Source: Sphingobium sp. TCM1 (GTDB taxonomy: Bacteria > Pseudomonadota > Alphaproteobacteria > Sphingomonadales > Sphingomonadaceae). From it: a stretch of 64,000 nt of DNA. Made by a program: the position numbers and the translations under genes. The first letter of the stretch is position 1. Each line of letters starts with the position of its first letter. Of the stretch, positions 8,660-17,033 are shown piece by piece. The notes beneath the pieces were generated by a model. It had not been told where the DNA came from, did not search any database, and worked only from the letters and a program-made list of their open reading frames with translations. The stretch is taken from the NCBI RefSeq assembly GCF_001650725.1, contig NZ_LXVX01000038.1, forward strand, positions 209,374 to 273,373, given 5' to 3'.

Positions 8660-9496
8660 ATGGCCTTTGACCCACAGGTCCTGCTGAACATGCCGCCGAT
8701 CGAGACGCGGCAAAAGATCAATCCGTTCAAGGTCATGCTCTATGCGCTGGGCGTGGGTGCGGAAGAATTGCCGTTCGTCTATGAAGAGGGGCTGGAGGCG
8801 CTGCCCACCATGGCGGTAACGATGGCCTATCCGGGCTTCATCTGGCGCGACCCGGCCTATCACGTGACCTGGCAGAAGATATTGCACGCCGAGACCAGCG
8901 CGCAGCTTCATTTGCCGCTTCCGGTCGAGGGCGAACTGATCGGTTATACGACCTTCGGGCCGATCCTGGACAAAGGGCAGGAGAAAGGCGCGATCGTCTA
9001 CCAGACGCGTGAAATCTACGCCGACGACGGCCGCCATATCGCGACGGTGCGTAACACCAATTTCCTGCGCGGCGACGGCGGATTCGGTGGATCGTCCGAG
9101 GGCCAGCCCCTGCCTCATGCGATCCCCGATCGCGCGCCCGACCTGATGATCGCGCTGCCCACTGCCGACAATCAGGCGCTGCTCTATCGCTTGTCGGGCG
9201 ACATGAACCCGTTGCACGCCGACCCCAAGGTAGCGCTGTCAGCCGGGTTCGAGCGTCCGATCCTGCATGGCCTGGCCACCTACGGTATCGTTGGTCGCGC
9301 ACTGCTGCGCGGGCTGGCCGACAATCGGCCGGACCGGATCAAGCGTATGGATGCGCGCTTTTCGGCGCCAGTCTTTCCCGGCGAGACGATCGAAACGGCA
9401 ATCTGGCGCGAGGGCGAGGGCAAGGCCGCCTTCACCGCGCGCGTGGTGGAACGCGACCGCCTCGTCCTCAACAACGGCTATGTGGAGTTCCAATGA
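8660..9496 (+). CDS. MaoC-family (R)-specific enoyl-CoA hydratase (double hot-dog)
   Basis: 278 residues forming two hot-dog domains, as in the hydratase 2 unit of MFE-2. The C-terminal half holds the full R-hydratase signature: YRLSGDMNPLHADP followed by FERPILHGL, with catalytic Asp and His. The N-terminal half is the non-catalytic substrate-binding hot dog that allows bulky acyl groups. It probably hydrates a 2-enoyl-CoA for the SDR upstream. Its TGA (9494-9496) overlaps the next gene's ATG (9493-9495), so the two are coupled. Confidence 0.92.
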   Translation: MAFDPQVLLNMPPIETRQKINPFKVMLYALGVGAEELPFVYEEGLEALPTMAVTMAYPGFIWRDPAYHVTWQKILHAETSAQLHLPLPVEGELIGYTTFGPILDKGQEKGAIVYQTREIYADDGRHIATVRNTNFLRGDGGFGGSSEGQPLPHAIPDRAPDLMIALPTADNQALLYRLSGDMNPLHADPKVALSAGFERPILHGLATYGIVGRALLRGLADNRPDRIKRMDARFSAPVFPGETIETAIWREGEGKAAFTARVVERDRLVLNNGYVEFQ

Positions 9497-10941
9497 CGAG
9501 CGAAACCGGCATCCTGCGCTTTGGCGCCTATATTCCGCGCAACCGGCTCCAGCGATCGGCGATCTTCGCCGCCAATGGCTGGTTCGCCGGTGGCCTCAAA
9601 GGGCTGGCCAAGGGCGAGCGGGCGATCGCCAACTGGGACGAGGATCCGATCACCATGGCGGTGGAGGCAGCGCGCGACGCGGTGCCGGAGGACCAGCGCG
9701 GCGCGGTGGGATCGGTCAGCCTGGCATCGACCACCCTGCCCTTCGCCGACCGGCTGAACAGCGGCGTCGTCAAGGAGGCGCTGACGCTGAACGATGCGAC
9801 TGGCGCATTTGACGTGACCGGGGGGCAGCGCGTGGCGACGTCGGCTCTGATCCAGGCGCTGGCGGCGGCGAAGGGGGGAGCAAAACCGCATCTGGCGCTG
9901 GCGTCGGAAATGCGGCTGTCCAGACCCGCCTCAGAATCCGAGATGGTGCAGGGCGATGCGGCCGCCGCGCTGCTTATCGGCCAGGGTGATGTTGTCGCGA
10001 AATATCTGGGCAGCCACAGCGTCACGATCGACTTCGTCGACCATTTTCGCTCGTCCGGCCAGGACTTCGACTATAGTTGGGAGAGCCGCTGGATCCGCGA
10101 CGAAGGCTATAGCGGGATGATCGGCGCAGCGTTGACCGATGGTTTCGCGGCGTTGGGCGTGACAGGGGCCGACATCGACCGATTCATTGTGCCGATCACC
10201 GCGCGGGGCGTCGCCGAAGGACTGGCGAAAAAGGCCGCGATCAGGGCCGAAGCGGTGGCCGACCGGTTGGGTGACAGCGTGGGCGACAGCGGCGTCGCAC
10301 ATCCGTTCCTGCTGCTTGCTGCTGCGCTGGAGACGGCGCGCGCGGGCGAGAAGATAGTGCTGGTGGCCTTCGGCCAGGGTGTGGACCTGCTGTTGTTCGA
10401 GGCGACCGGCAGCGGCGCTTCGCCCGCGCGCGGTGTCGCAGGATCGCTGGCTCGCGGCGTCAAGGACGGCAATTACCTGCGCTGGCTGTTCCATCGCGGC
10501 AATCTCGGCCTCGATCGGGGAATGCGCGCCGAGGCCGACCAGAAGCAGCCAGGCACCACATTGTGGCGCAACCGCAAGGCGGTGCTGGGACTCGTCGGCG
10601 GGCGGTGTGCGAAGACTGGGGTCGTGCAGTTCCCCAGGAGCGACATATCGGTCAATCCGAACGATCATGGCTTCGGGACGCAGGAGGATTATCCGCTGGC
10701 CGACCGAAAGGCGCGGATCGTGACCTATACGGCGGACGCGCTGACCTACTCCCCTGCCCCGCCCAGCTATTATGGCATGATCGACTTCGAGGGCGGCGGC
10801 CGGATGATGGCCGAGTTCACCGATGTCGAGGCCGACGATGTCGAGGTCGGACGCGACATGGCGATGATGTTCCGCATCAAGGCGATCGACGAGATTCGCG
10901 ACTTCACCAAATATTTCTGGAAGGCCGTTCCGGCAGCCTGA
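9493..10941 (+). CDS. HMG-CoA-synthase-like thiolase-fold protein with C-terminal DUF35 OB-fold
   Basis: 482 residues. The N-terminal 330 residues resemble 3-oxoacyl-ACP/HMG-CoA synthase-fold proteins (FGAYIPRNRLQR start; TGAFDVTGGQR in place of the usual nucleophile Cys region, so catalytic activity is doubtful). The C-terminal 110 residues are a DUF35-type OB fold (TYTADALTYSPAPPSYYG, GRMMAEFTDVEADDV). The GGRCAKTGVVQFPRS stretch would be the rubredoxin-like zinc segment, but only one Cys remains. DUF35 proteins partner SCP-x-type thiolases as retro-aldolases or thiolases in steroid side-chain degradation, and exactly such a thiolase follows 28 bp on. The fused layout resembles archaeal and alphaproteobacterial HMGCS/DUF35 sets. 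Confidence 0.82.
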   Translation: MTSETGILRFGAYIPRNRLQRSAIFAANGWFAGGLKGLAKGERAIANWDEDPITMAVEAARDAVPEDQRGAVGSVSLASTTLPFADRLNSGVVKEALTLNDATGAFDVTGGQRVATSALIQALAAAKGGAKPHLALASEMRLSRPASESEMVQGDAAAALLIGQGDVVAKYLGSHSVTIDFVDHFRSSGQDFDYSWESRWIRDEGYSGMIGAALTDGFAALGVTGADIDRFIVPITARGVAEGLAKKAAIRAEAVADRLGDSVGDSGVAHPFLLLAAALETARAGEKIVLVAFGQGVDLLLFEATGSGASPARGVAGSLARGVKDGNYLRWLFHRGNLGLDRGMRAEADQKQPGTTLWRNRKAVLGLVGGRCAKTGVVQFPRSDISVNPNDHGFGTQEDYPLADRKARIVTYTADALTYSPAPPSYYGMIDFEGGGRMMAEFTDVEADDVEVGRDMAMMFRIKAIDEIRDFTKYFWKAVPAA

Positions 10942-10969
10942 TCGGCGCTTCCAGCCAAGGAGAAAGTCT

Positions 10970-12178
10970 ATGGCACGCGGTATCAAGGACAAGGTCGCCA
11001 TATTGGGCATGGGCTGCGCCAAATTTGGCGAGCGATGGGACAAGGACGCCGACCAGCTGATGGTCGAGGCCTATGAGGAGGCGATCGCTGATGCGGGAAT
11101 CGAGACGTCGCAGATAGATGCTGCGTGGTTGGGCGTAGCCTTTGATGCGGTGAATATCGGCCCGTCGGGCATTCCGCTCGCAACCGCGCTGCGGCTGAAG
11201 AATATCGGCGTCACCAAGGTCGAGAATTACTGTGCGAGCGGCACGGAGAGCTTTCGGGGCGCGGTCTATGCCGTGGCGTCGGGCGCGGCGGACATTGCGC
11301 TGGCGCTGGGTGTCGAGAAGCTGAAGGACACCGGCTATGGCGGGCTGCCTGTCCGCACGCGCGGGACCATGCATGACATGACCGGAATTACCGGGTCGGC
11401 GCCGGGCAATTTTGCGCAGCTCGCATCGGCCTATCGCAACACGCACGGTGTTTCGAAGGAGGATCTGAAACGCGCCATTGCCCATGTATCGGTCAAAAGT
11501 CATGCCAATGGGGCGAAGAATCCGAAGGCCCATTTGCAGAAGGCCGTCGACATGGACACCGTATTGAATGCCCCGATGATCGCCGAGCCGCTGGGCCTGT
11601 TCGATTGCTGCGGCGTGTCGGACGGCGCGGCCTGCGCCATCGTCACCACGCCCGATATCGCCCGCGCGCTGGGCAAGACCGATATCGTCACGATCAAGGC
11701 TTTGCAGATCGCCAGCTCCAATGGTTGGGAATTGCAGCATGGCGGCGGCTGGAATGGAAGCTATTTCCACACCACCCGCATCGCTGCGGAGAAGGCCTAT
11801 CATGAAGCCGGCATCACCAATCCGCGCGAGCAGATCAGCCTGACCGAAGTGCATGACTGTTTCTCGATCACCGAACTGGTGACGATGGAGGATCTCTACC
11901 TCTCCAAGGAAGGGGAGGGCTGGAAGGATGTGCTGGACGGCATGTTCGACGCCGATGGCAAGGTGCCGTGCCAGATCGACGGCGGCCTCAAATGTTTCGG
12001 CCATCCGATCGGCGCGTCGGGTTTGCGCATGATCTACGAAAACTATCTGCAATTGCTGGGCCGCGCCGGGGCGCGGCAGCGGCAGACGCCGCCCAGCCTG
12101 GCGCTGAGCCACAATCTGGGCGGGATGCCGAGCCAGAATGTGTCGGCCGTTGCCATCGTGGGGCTGGCCGATGCTTGA
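10970..12178 (+). CDS. SCP-x/lipid-transfer-type thiolase
   Basis: 402 residues in the thiolase fold of the SCP-x (Ltp2-like) class. There is a nucleophile region YCASGTESF near residue 87, an EVHDCFSITELV segment, and GGLKCFGHPIGASG with the catalytic His. Enzymes of this class, with a DUF35 partner, cleave beta-keto or beta-hydroxy acyl-CoAs carrying large ring systems. The preceding gene supplies a DUF35 domain, so I infer a two-protein complex. An ordinary acetyl-CoA-forming thiolase is the alternative. AAGGAGA lies 6 nt upstream of the ATG. Confidence 0.88.
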   Translation: MARGIKDKVAILGMGCAKFGERWDKDADQLMVEAYEEAIADAGIETSQIDAAWLGVAFDAVNIGPSGIPLATALRLKNIGVTKVENYCASGTESFRGAVYAVASGAADIALALGVEKLKDTGYGGLPVRTRGTMHDMTGITGSAPGNFAQLASAYRNTHGVSKEDLKRAIAHVSVKSHANGAKNPKAHLQKAVDMDTVLNAPMIAEPLGLFDCCGVSDGAACAIVTTPDIARALGKTDIVTIKALQIASSNGWELQHGGGWNGSYFHTTRIAAEKAYHEAGITNPREQISLTEVHDCFSITELVTMEDLYLSKEGEGWKDVLDGMFDADGKVPCQIDGGLKCFGHPIGASGLRMIYENYLQLLGRAGARQRQTPPSLALSHNLGGMPSQNVSAVAIVGLADA

Positions 12179-12206
12179 GGTCACATCATCGGAAGGAGCG
12201 TCGGGC

Positions 12207-13358
12207 ATGGATGAAGAGACGTTCGAGGCGTTTCTGGATCAGTTGCGCCGCTATATTCGCGAGCGCCTGATCCCCGCCGAGGCGGACGTGATCGACAGCG
12301 ATCGTGTGCCTGACGCGATATTGGCGGAGATGCGCGACATGGGCCTTTTCGCCTTGACCACACCGGAGGCATTTGGCGGCGCGGACCTGAGCATCAGCCA
12401 GTATATCCGCGTCATCCGCGAAATGGGCTGGCCAGCCCCCGCCTTCCGCGCGACCATGTCAATCAACACCGGCATGTTTTCGACCGCGCTGAAAAAAGGG
12501 GGCACGCCCGAGCAGCAGCGCGAATGGCTCAGCCGGTCGGCGGCGGGCGAGATCGCCTGTTTCGGCCTGACCGAACCGGATAGCGGGTCCGATGCGGCGG
12601 CACTCAAGACCCGCGCGGTCCGCGACGGCGACGACTATATCCTGAACGGTACGAAGCGCTATATCACCAACGCCCCCTTCGCGAAGATCGGCCTGATCAT
12701 GGCGCGCACCAGCGCCGAGCCGCTGCCGCGCAACGCGCATGTCAGCGCCTTCCTGATCGACATGGATGCGCCGGGGGTATCGCTGGGCAGCCCCGACAAG
12801 AAAATGGGACAGCGCGGCGCGCAAATAGCCGACATCATCCTGGAGGATGTGCGCGTACCCGCCCGCGCCCTCCTGGGCGGCGAGGAAGGCAGGGGCTTCT
12901 TCGCCGCGATGCAGGCGCTGGATTCAGGACGGCTTTCGGTGGGCGCGGCCGCGCTGGGGCTGGCGGAAAGGGCGCTGGAAACCGGGCTGCGTTATGCGAT
13001 GGAACGCAAGGCGTTCGGAGAGCCGATCGCCCAGTTCCAGCTGATCCAGGCGATGCTGGCGGACTCCAAAGCGGAAATCTATGCCAGCGAGTGCATGATG
13101 CTGGACGCCTGCGCGCGATCCGAACGGGGTCGCGCTTCGCTCGAAGCCTCCGCCTTCAAGATGTTCGCGACCGAAATGTGCGGGCGCGTGGTCGACCGGG
13201 TGGTGCAGATCCATGGAGGCGCGGGCTATCTGGCCGAATATGAAGCCGAACGGCTGTTCCGCGATGCGCGCATCTATCGCATCTACGAGGGCACGACCCA
13301 GATTCAGCAGCTGGTGATCGCCAAACAGATGATCCGCGACTTCGCGGCGCGCAGTTAA
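12207..13358 (+). CDS. Acyl-CoA dehydrogenase (short/medium-chain type)
   Basis: 383 residues, canonical full-length acyl-CoA dehydrogenase. FGLTEPDSGSD lies in the beta domain, YITNAPFA is the FAD loop, and the C-terminus has the classic RIYEGTTQIQQLVIAKQM with the catalytic Glu. The ATG at 12207 is favoured by GGAAGGAG 8 nt upstream; two earlier in-frame ATGs (12138, 12171) overlap the thiolase. It probably performs the first desaturation of the acyl-CoA handled by this operon. Substrate unknown. Confidence 0.9.
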   Translation: MDEETFEAFLDQLRRYIRERLIPAEADVIDSDRVPDAILAEMRDMGLFALTTPEAFGGADLSISQYIRVIREMGWPAPAFRATMSINTGMFSTALKKGGTPEQQREWLSRSAAGEIACFGLTEPDSGSDAAALKTRAVRDGDDYILNGTKRYITNAPFAKIGLIMARTSAEPLPRNAHVSAFLIDMDAPGVSLGSPDKKMGQRGAQIADIILEDVRVPARALLGGEEGRGFFAAMQALDSGRLSVGAAALGLAERALETGLRYAMERKAFGEPIAQFQLIQAMLADSKAEIYASECMMLDACARSERGRASLEASAFKMFATEMCGRVVDRVVQIHGGAGYLAEYEAERLFRDARIYRIYEGTTQIQQLVIAKQMIRDFAARS

Positions 13359-13367
13359 GGTCCACCC

Positions 13368-14582
13368 ATGTACCAGCTTCTCGGCTCCACACGCGTCATC
13401 GAGGCGTCATCCTTCGTGGCGGCGCCGACCGCCGGCCTCTATCTGGCGCAGATGGGGGCGAGCGTCATCCGCGTCGACCAGATCGGCGGGGGGCCGGATT
13501 ATCGACGCTGGCCCAAGGCGGAGACTGGCGCGAGCCTTTATTGGGAAGGGTTGAACAAGGGCAAGAAATCGGTCGCGCTCGATCTGGGCGCGCCGGAAGG
13601 ACGGGAACTCCTCGCGGCCCTCGCGACGGCGCCGGGCGCGGATGCGGGGCTGTTCCTGACCAACTTTCCCGTCGATGGTTTTTTGAGTCATGAAAGGCTG
13701 GCAAAAAGACGCGCCGACCTTGTCACCGTGCGGGTCATGGGGCAAGCCGATGGCGGCCCGGCGCTCGACTATACCGTCAATTGCGCACTGGGCATTCCGC
13801 AGATCACCGGGCCCGACAGTCTGGGCGACGCGCCGGTCAACCATGTGCTGCCGGCGTGGGACCTGCTGACCGGCGCCTATGCGGCCTTTTCCATGCTCGC
13901 CGCCCTGCTGCACCGGCGCGAGACTGGCATGGGACAGGAAGTCCGGATTCCACTTGCCGATGTCGGCATCGCCACCATCGCCAATCTGGGACAGCTGGCC
14001 GAGACATTGCAGACCGGCAATCGGGCTCGTCATGGCAATGCGGTCTATGGCGCGTTCGGGCGTGACTTCCTGACCGCCGATGGTCAACGGCTGATGATAA
14101 TGGCGATCACGCCGCGGCAATGGCGCGGGCTGGTCTCCGTGCTTGGGCTGGAAGAGGCGGTCGCGGGAATCGAGGCGTCCCGCAGCGTCAACTTCGCCCG
14201 CGACGAGGGCGAGCGCTTTGCCCATCGCGACGCGCTGTTTCCGCTGGTCGAGAGCGCGGTCGCACGCCGCAACGCGACGGAGCTGAGGGTAGCGATGGAT
14301 GCGCAGGGCTGTTGCTGGGGCCCTTACCAGGACATGGCGCAGGCGGTGCGCGATCCGGTGCTGGTGGCGGACAATCCGCTTTTTTCGACCATCCAGCAAA
14401 CGAGCGGGCTGCGCTATCCGGTGCCCGGCGCGATGGCGACCCTGCCGGCCCAGATGCGCGAAACCCCGCGGCGCGCACGGCGACTGGGCGAGGACAGCGA
14501 GGAGATACTGGCCGACCTGCTGGGCCTTGGGTCGGGGCAGATTGGCGCATTGATCGACAGGGGGATAGCGGCGCGCGCATGA
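13368..14582 (+). CDS. CaiB/BaiF family (type III) CoA transferase
   Basis: 404 residues of the class III CoA-transferase fold. Visible marks are the N-terminal RVIEASSFVAAPTAGLYLAQMGA nucleotide-binding start (compare RVLDLT in relatives), NKGKKSVALDL, and LPAWDLLTGAYAAF, which holds the Asp that forms the acyl-anhydride intermediate. It moves CoA between carboxylic acids without ATP. The two genes that follow look like methylsuccinyl-CoA dehydrogenase and mesaconyl-C4-CoA hydratase, so an intramolecular or dicarboxylate CoA transfer, like mesaconyl-C1/C4-CoA transferase, is possible. Its TGA overlaps the next ATG by 4 bp. Confidence 0.88.
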   Translation: MYQLLGSTRVIEASSFVAAPTAGLYLAQMGASVIRVDQIGGGPDYRRWPKAETGASLYWEGLNKGKKSVALDLGAPEGRELLAALATAPGADAGLFLTNFPVDGFLSHERLAKRRADLVTVRVMGQADGGPALDYTVNCALGIPQITGPDSLGDAPVNHVLPAWDLLTGAYAAFSMLAALLHRRETGMGQEVRIPLADVGIATIANLGQLAETLQTGNRARHGNAVYGAFGRDFLTADGQRLMIMAITPRQWRGLVSVLGLEEAVAGIEASRSVNFARDEGERFAHRDALFPLVESAVARRNATELRVAMDAQGCCWGPYQDMAQAVRDPVLVADNPLFSTIQQTSGLRYPVPGAMATLPAQMRETPRRARRLGEDSEEILADLLGLGSGQIGALIDRGIAARA

Positions 14583-16216
14583 CAGAGACGATAGCACGGG
14601 CGCGCACGGCGCTGGAGGCGCTGCGGCGCTATGGCGCGGCGGCACAGGTCCATGTGGCAGCCCGGGTGGCGCCCGGCGGAAAGATCGACCCCAGGCGGCT
14701 CGATGCCGACCAGCGTGCAGCCCATGGCCTGGCCTGGATCGCGACGACGGTCGCGGCGCTGAGTGCGCTGGCCGACTGGGCGGAGGGGCTGACGGCGCGG
14801 CACCGCTATGGCGACGCTGAAGCGCTGGTGCTCGCGCTCGCCTTTGGGGAATATGCCGCGCAGATGCTGGGCGGCCTGCCGATCAGTGCCAATGAATATG
14901 TGCGGCCTGCGCAACTGGGGCTGGCCGAGGCGGCGCGCGAACTTGGCACCGATCCGGCGGTCGCGGCGTTCGTGGCGGAGGCGGACGATCCCCGCGCGCG
15001 CGCCGCTCTGATCGCGCATGTGCGGGCGGGCGGCACCATAGCGGAGGATATGGGCGACGAGACGATCGATGCGATCAGGGCGCAATATCGACGCTTCACC
15101 GTCGATAAAATCACGCCCTACGCCCATCAATGGCATCTGGCGGACGCGCTGATACCCGATGAGACGATCGCCGAGCTGGCGGCGCTGGGGACGTTCGGCG
15201 TCTGCATAGCGCCGGAATATGGCGGGCTGGGGCTGGGCAAGCTGGAGATGTGCGTCGTCACCGAAGAGCTGTCGCGCGGCTGGATCGGCGCGGGGTCGCT
15301 GGGCACCCGGTCGGAAATTGCGGGCGAGCTGATCGGGCTGGCGGGCACGGACGCCCAGAAGGCGCAATGGCTGCCGGGAATTGCTAGCGGGACAATATTG
15401 CCGACGGCGGTATTTACCGAGCCATCCAACGGGTCCGATCTTGCGCAACTGAGCACCCGCGCAATCCAGCATAAGGAAGGCGGCTGGCGCATATCGGGCG
15501 CGAAGACATGGATCACCCATGCAGCCCGGTCCGACCTGATGACACTGCTGGCGCGGACCGGGGGATCGGGCAATGCCGGGCTTTCCATGTTCCTGGCGCC
15601 CAAGCCGCGCGGGAGCGACGACACGCCCTTCCCGGCGGAAGGGATGAGCGGGAGCGAGATCGCCGTGCTGGGTTATCGCGGGATGCGCGAATATGAACTG
15701 ATGTTCGACGGCTTTGCTGCGCCGGGCGAGGCCTTGCTGGGCGGCGAGGAAGGACAGGGTTTCCGCCAGCTGATGCAGACATTCGAGGGCGCGCGCATCC
15801 AGACCGCCGCGCGCGCAGTGGGCGTCGCGTGGCGCGCGTTCGAGCTGGGCTATGGCTATGCGATCGAAAGACGGCAGTTCGCCAGGCCGATCGCCGACTT
15901 CCCGCGCGTGTCGGACAAGCTGGCGATGATGCTGGTGGAGACGATCGCGGCGCGCGAACTCGCTTATTTCGCAGCGCGCGAGAAGGACAAGGGGCGGCGC
16001 TGCGACGTGGAAGCGGGCATGGCCAAGCTGCTGGCTGCACGGGTAGCGTGGACCAACGCCGACAATGCGCTGCAAATCCATGGCGGCAACGGTTATGCGC
16101 TGGAATATGAGATCAGCCGGCTGTTGTGCGACGCGCGCATCCTCAACATATTCGAGGGTGCGGCCGAGATTCAGGCGCAGGTGATCGCGCGCGGGCTGCT
16201 GACGAACAGGAACTGA
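14579..16216 (+). CDS. Acyl-CoA dehydrogenase with N-terminal extension, (2S)-methylsuccinyl-CoA dehydrogenase-like
   Basis: 545 residues, about 150 longer than ordinary acyl-CoA dehydrogenases. The helical N-terminal extension (about 1-160; LDADQRAAHGLAWIATTVAAL, LAFGEYAAQMLGG) and the C-terminal RILNIFEGAAEIQAQVIARGLL are what I know from Mcd of the ethylmalonyl-CoA pathway, which oxidises (2S)-methylsuccinyl-CoA to mesaconyl-C1-CoA. Core motifs TEPSNGSD and LQIHGGNGYALEYE are intact. The start is the ATG overlapping the CoA-transferase stop; the longer frame upstream is a shadow of that gene. No crotonyl-CoA carboxylase/reductase or ethylmalonyl-CoA mutase lies in the window, so it may serve a substituted succinyl-CoA rather than the canonical pathway. 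Confidence 0.8.
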   Translation: MTETIARARTALEALRRYGAAAQVHVAARVAPGGKIDPRRLDADQRAAHGLAWIATTVAALSALADWAEGLTARHRYGDAEALVLALAFGEYAAQMLGGLPISANEYVRPAQLGLAEAARELGTDPAVAAFVAEADDPRARAALIAHVRAGGTIAEDMGDETIDAIRAQYRRFTVDKITPYAHQWHLADALIPDETIAELAALGTFGVCIAPEYGGLGLGKLEMCVVTEELSRGWIGAGSLGTRSEIAGELIGLAGTDAQKAQWLPGIASGTILPTAVFTEPSNGSDLAQLSTRAIQHKEGGWRISGAKTWITHAARSDLMTLLARTGGSGNAGLSMFLAPKPRGSDDTPFPAEGMSGSEIAVLGYRGMREYELMFDGFAAPGEALLGGEEGQGFRQLMQTFEGARIQTAARAVGVAWRAFELGYGYAIERRQFARPIADFPRVSDKLAMMLVETIAARELAYFAAREKDKGRRCDVEAGMAKLLAARVAWTNADNALQIHGGNGYALEYEISRLLCDARILNIFEGAAEIQAQVIARGLLTNRN

Positions 16217-16221
16217 CGGCG

Positions 16222-17028
16222 ATGGAACGGCACAGCGACACCCTTACGCCCGCACTCGCCGCCCGCTATGCCGCGACGTTCGACAGGGCGGTGCGGGACG
16301 GCGCGCCGCAGGGTATCCACTGGTGCCTCAACACGCCCGAAGCGGAGACGGCCGCGCTGGGCGCGGATGGGCATCCAGCAGGTGGCGGTGGCGCAATGCC
16401 CCACCATGCTGCCTTCCCGCGCCGAATGTGGGCATCCAGCGCGCTGACATTCCATGCGCCCATTCGCGTGGGCGCGCGGGTGGAGCGGACCAGCCGGATC
16501 GAGAGCAGTACGGAGAAATCGGGAAGCAGCGGCCGGTTGCTGTTCGTCATAGTCGCCCACGATGTCACCGCCGACGGCCAGGCAGCAGTCAGCGAGAGGC
16601 AAACGATCGTCTATCGCGAGGCCGCCATGCCCGGCGCCGCGCCCGTTGCCATAGTCGAAACCCAGACGGAAAAGGACTGGGACTGGGAACGGGTAGTGAC
16701 GCCTAGTGCGCCTCTGCTGTTCCGTTATTCCGCGCTGACATTCAACAGCCACCGCATCCATTACGACCTGCCCTATGCCCGCGAAGCGGAGGGATATGCT
16801 GGCCTGGTCGTGCACGGGCCGCTGATGGCCGCGTTGCTGCTGGACCTGGCTGATCGCATGGCCGGACCGGACGCTTTGCGGGAGTTCAGCTTTCGCGCGG
16901 TAGCACCCGCCTTTGCCGATGCGCCCTTGCGGCTGCTCGGCATGATAGCGGGCGATACCGTCGCGCTGCATGTGCGATCGGCGGAGGGGCATGACCATAT
17001 GACCGCAATCGGGCGCCTGAGCGGCTAA
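16222..17028 (+). CDS. MaoC-like hydratase, mesaconyl-C4-CoA hydratase / HTD2 type
   Basis: 268 residues with two hot-dog units. The C-terminal catalytic signature RYSALTFNSHRIHYDLPYA followed by YAGLVVHGPL is that of HTD2-like and mesaconyl-C4-CoA hydratases of the 3-hydroxypropionate cycle, rather than the SGDxNPLH form seen at 8660-9496. It would add water to an unsaturated, dicarboxylic or branched acyl-CoA. The gene is 5 bp after the methylsuccinyl-CoA-dehydrogenase-like gene and is the last of the run. Together with the CaiB transferase it suggests conversion of a branched dicarboxylic acyl unit. Confidence 0.82.
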   Translation: MERHSDTLTPALAARYAATFDRAVRDGAPQGIHWCLNTPEAETAALGADGHPAGGGGAMPHHAAFPRRMWASSALTFHAPIRVGARVERTSRIESSTEKSGSSGRLLFVIVAHDVTADGQAAVSERQTIVYREAAMPGAAPVAIVETQTEKDWDWERVVTPSAPLLFRYSALTFNSHRIHYDLPYAREAEGYAGLVVHGPLMAALLLDLADRMAGPDALREFSFRAVAPAFADAPLRLLGMIAGDTVALHVRSAEGHDHMTAIGRLSG

Positions 17029-17033
17029 CGCGG

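Noticed and set aside
13368..17028. Complete ethylmalonyl-CoA pathway
   Set aside because: No crotonyl-CoA carboxylase/reductase, epimerase or ethylmalonyl-CoA mutase is present.
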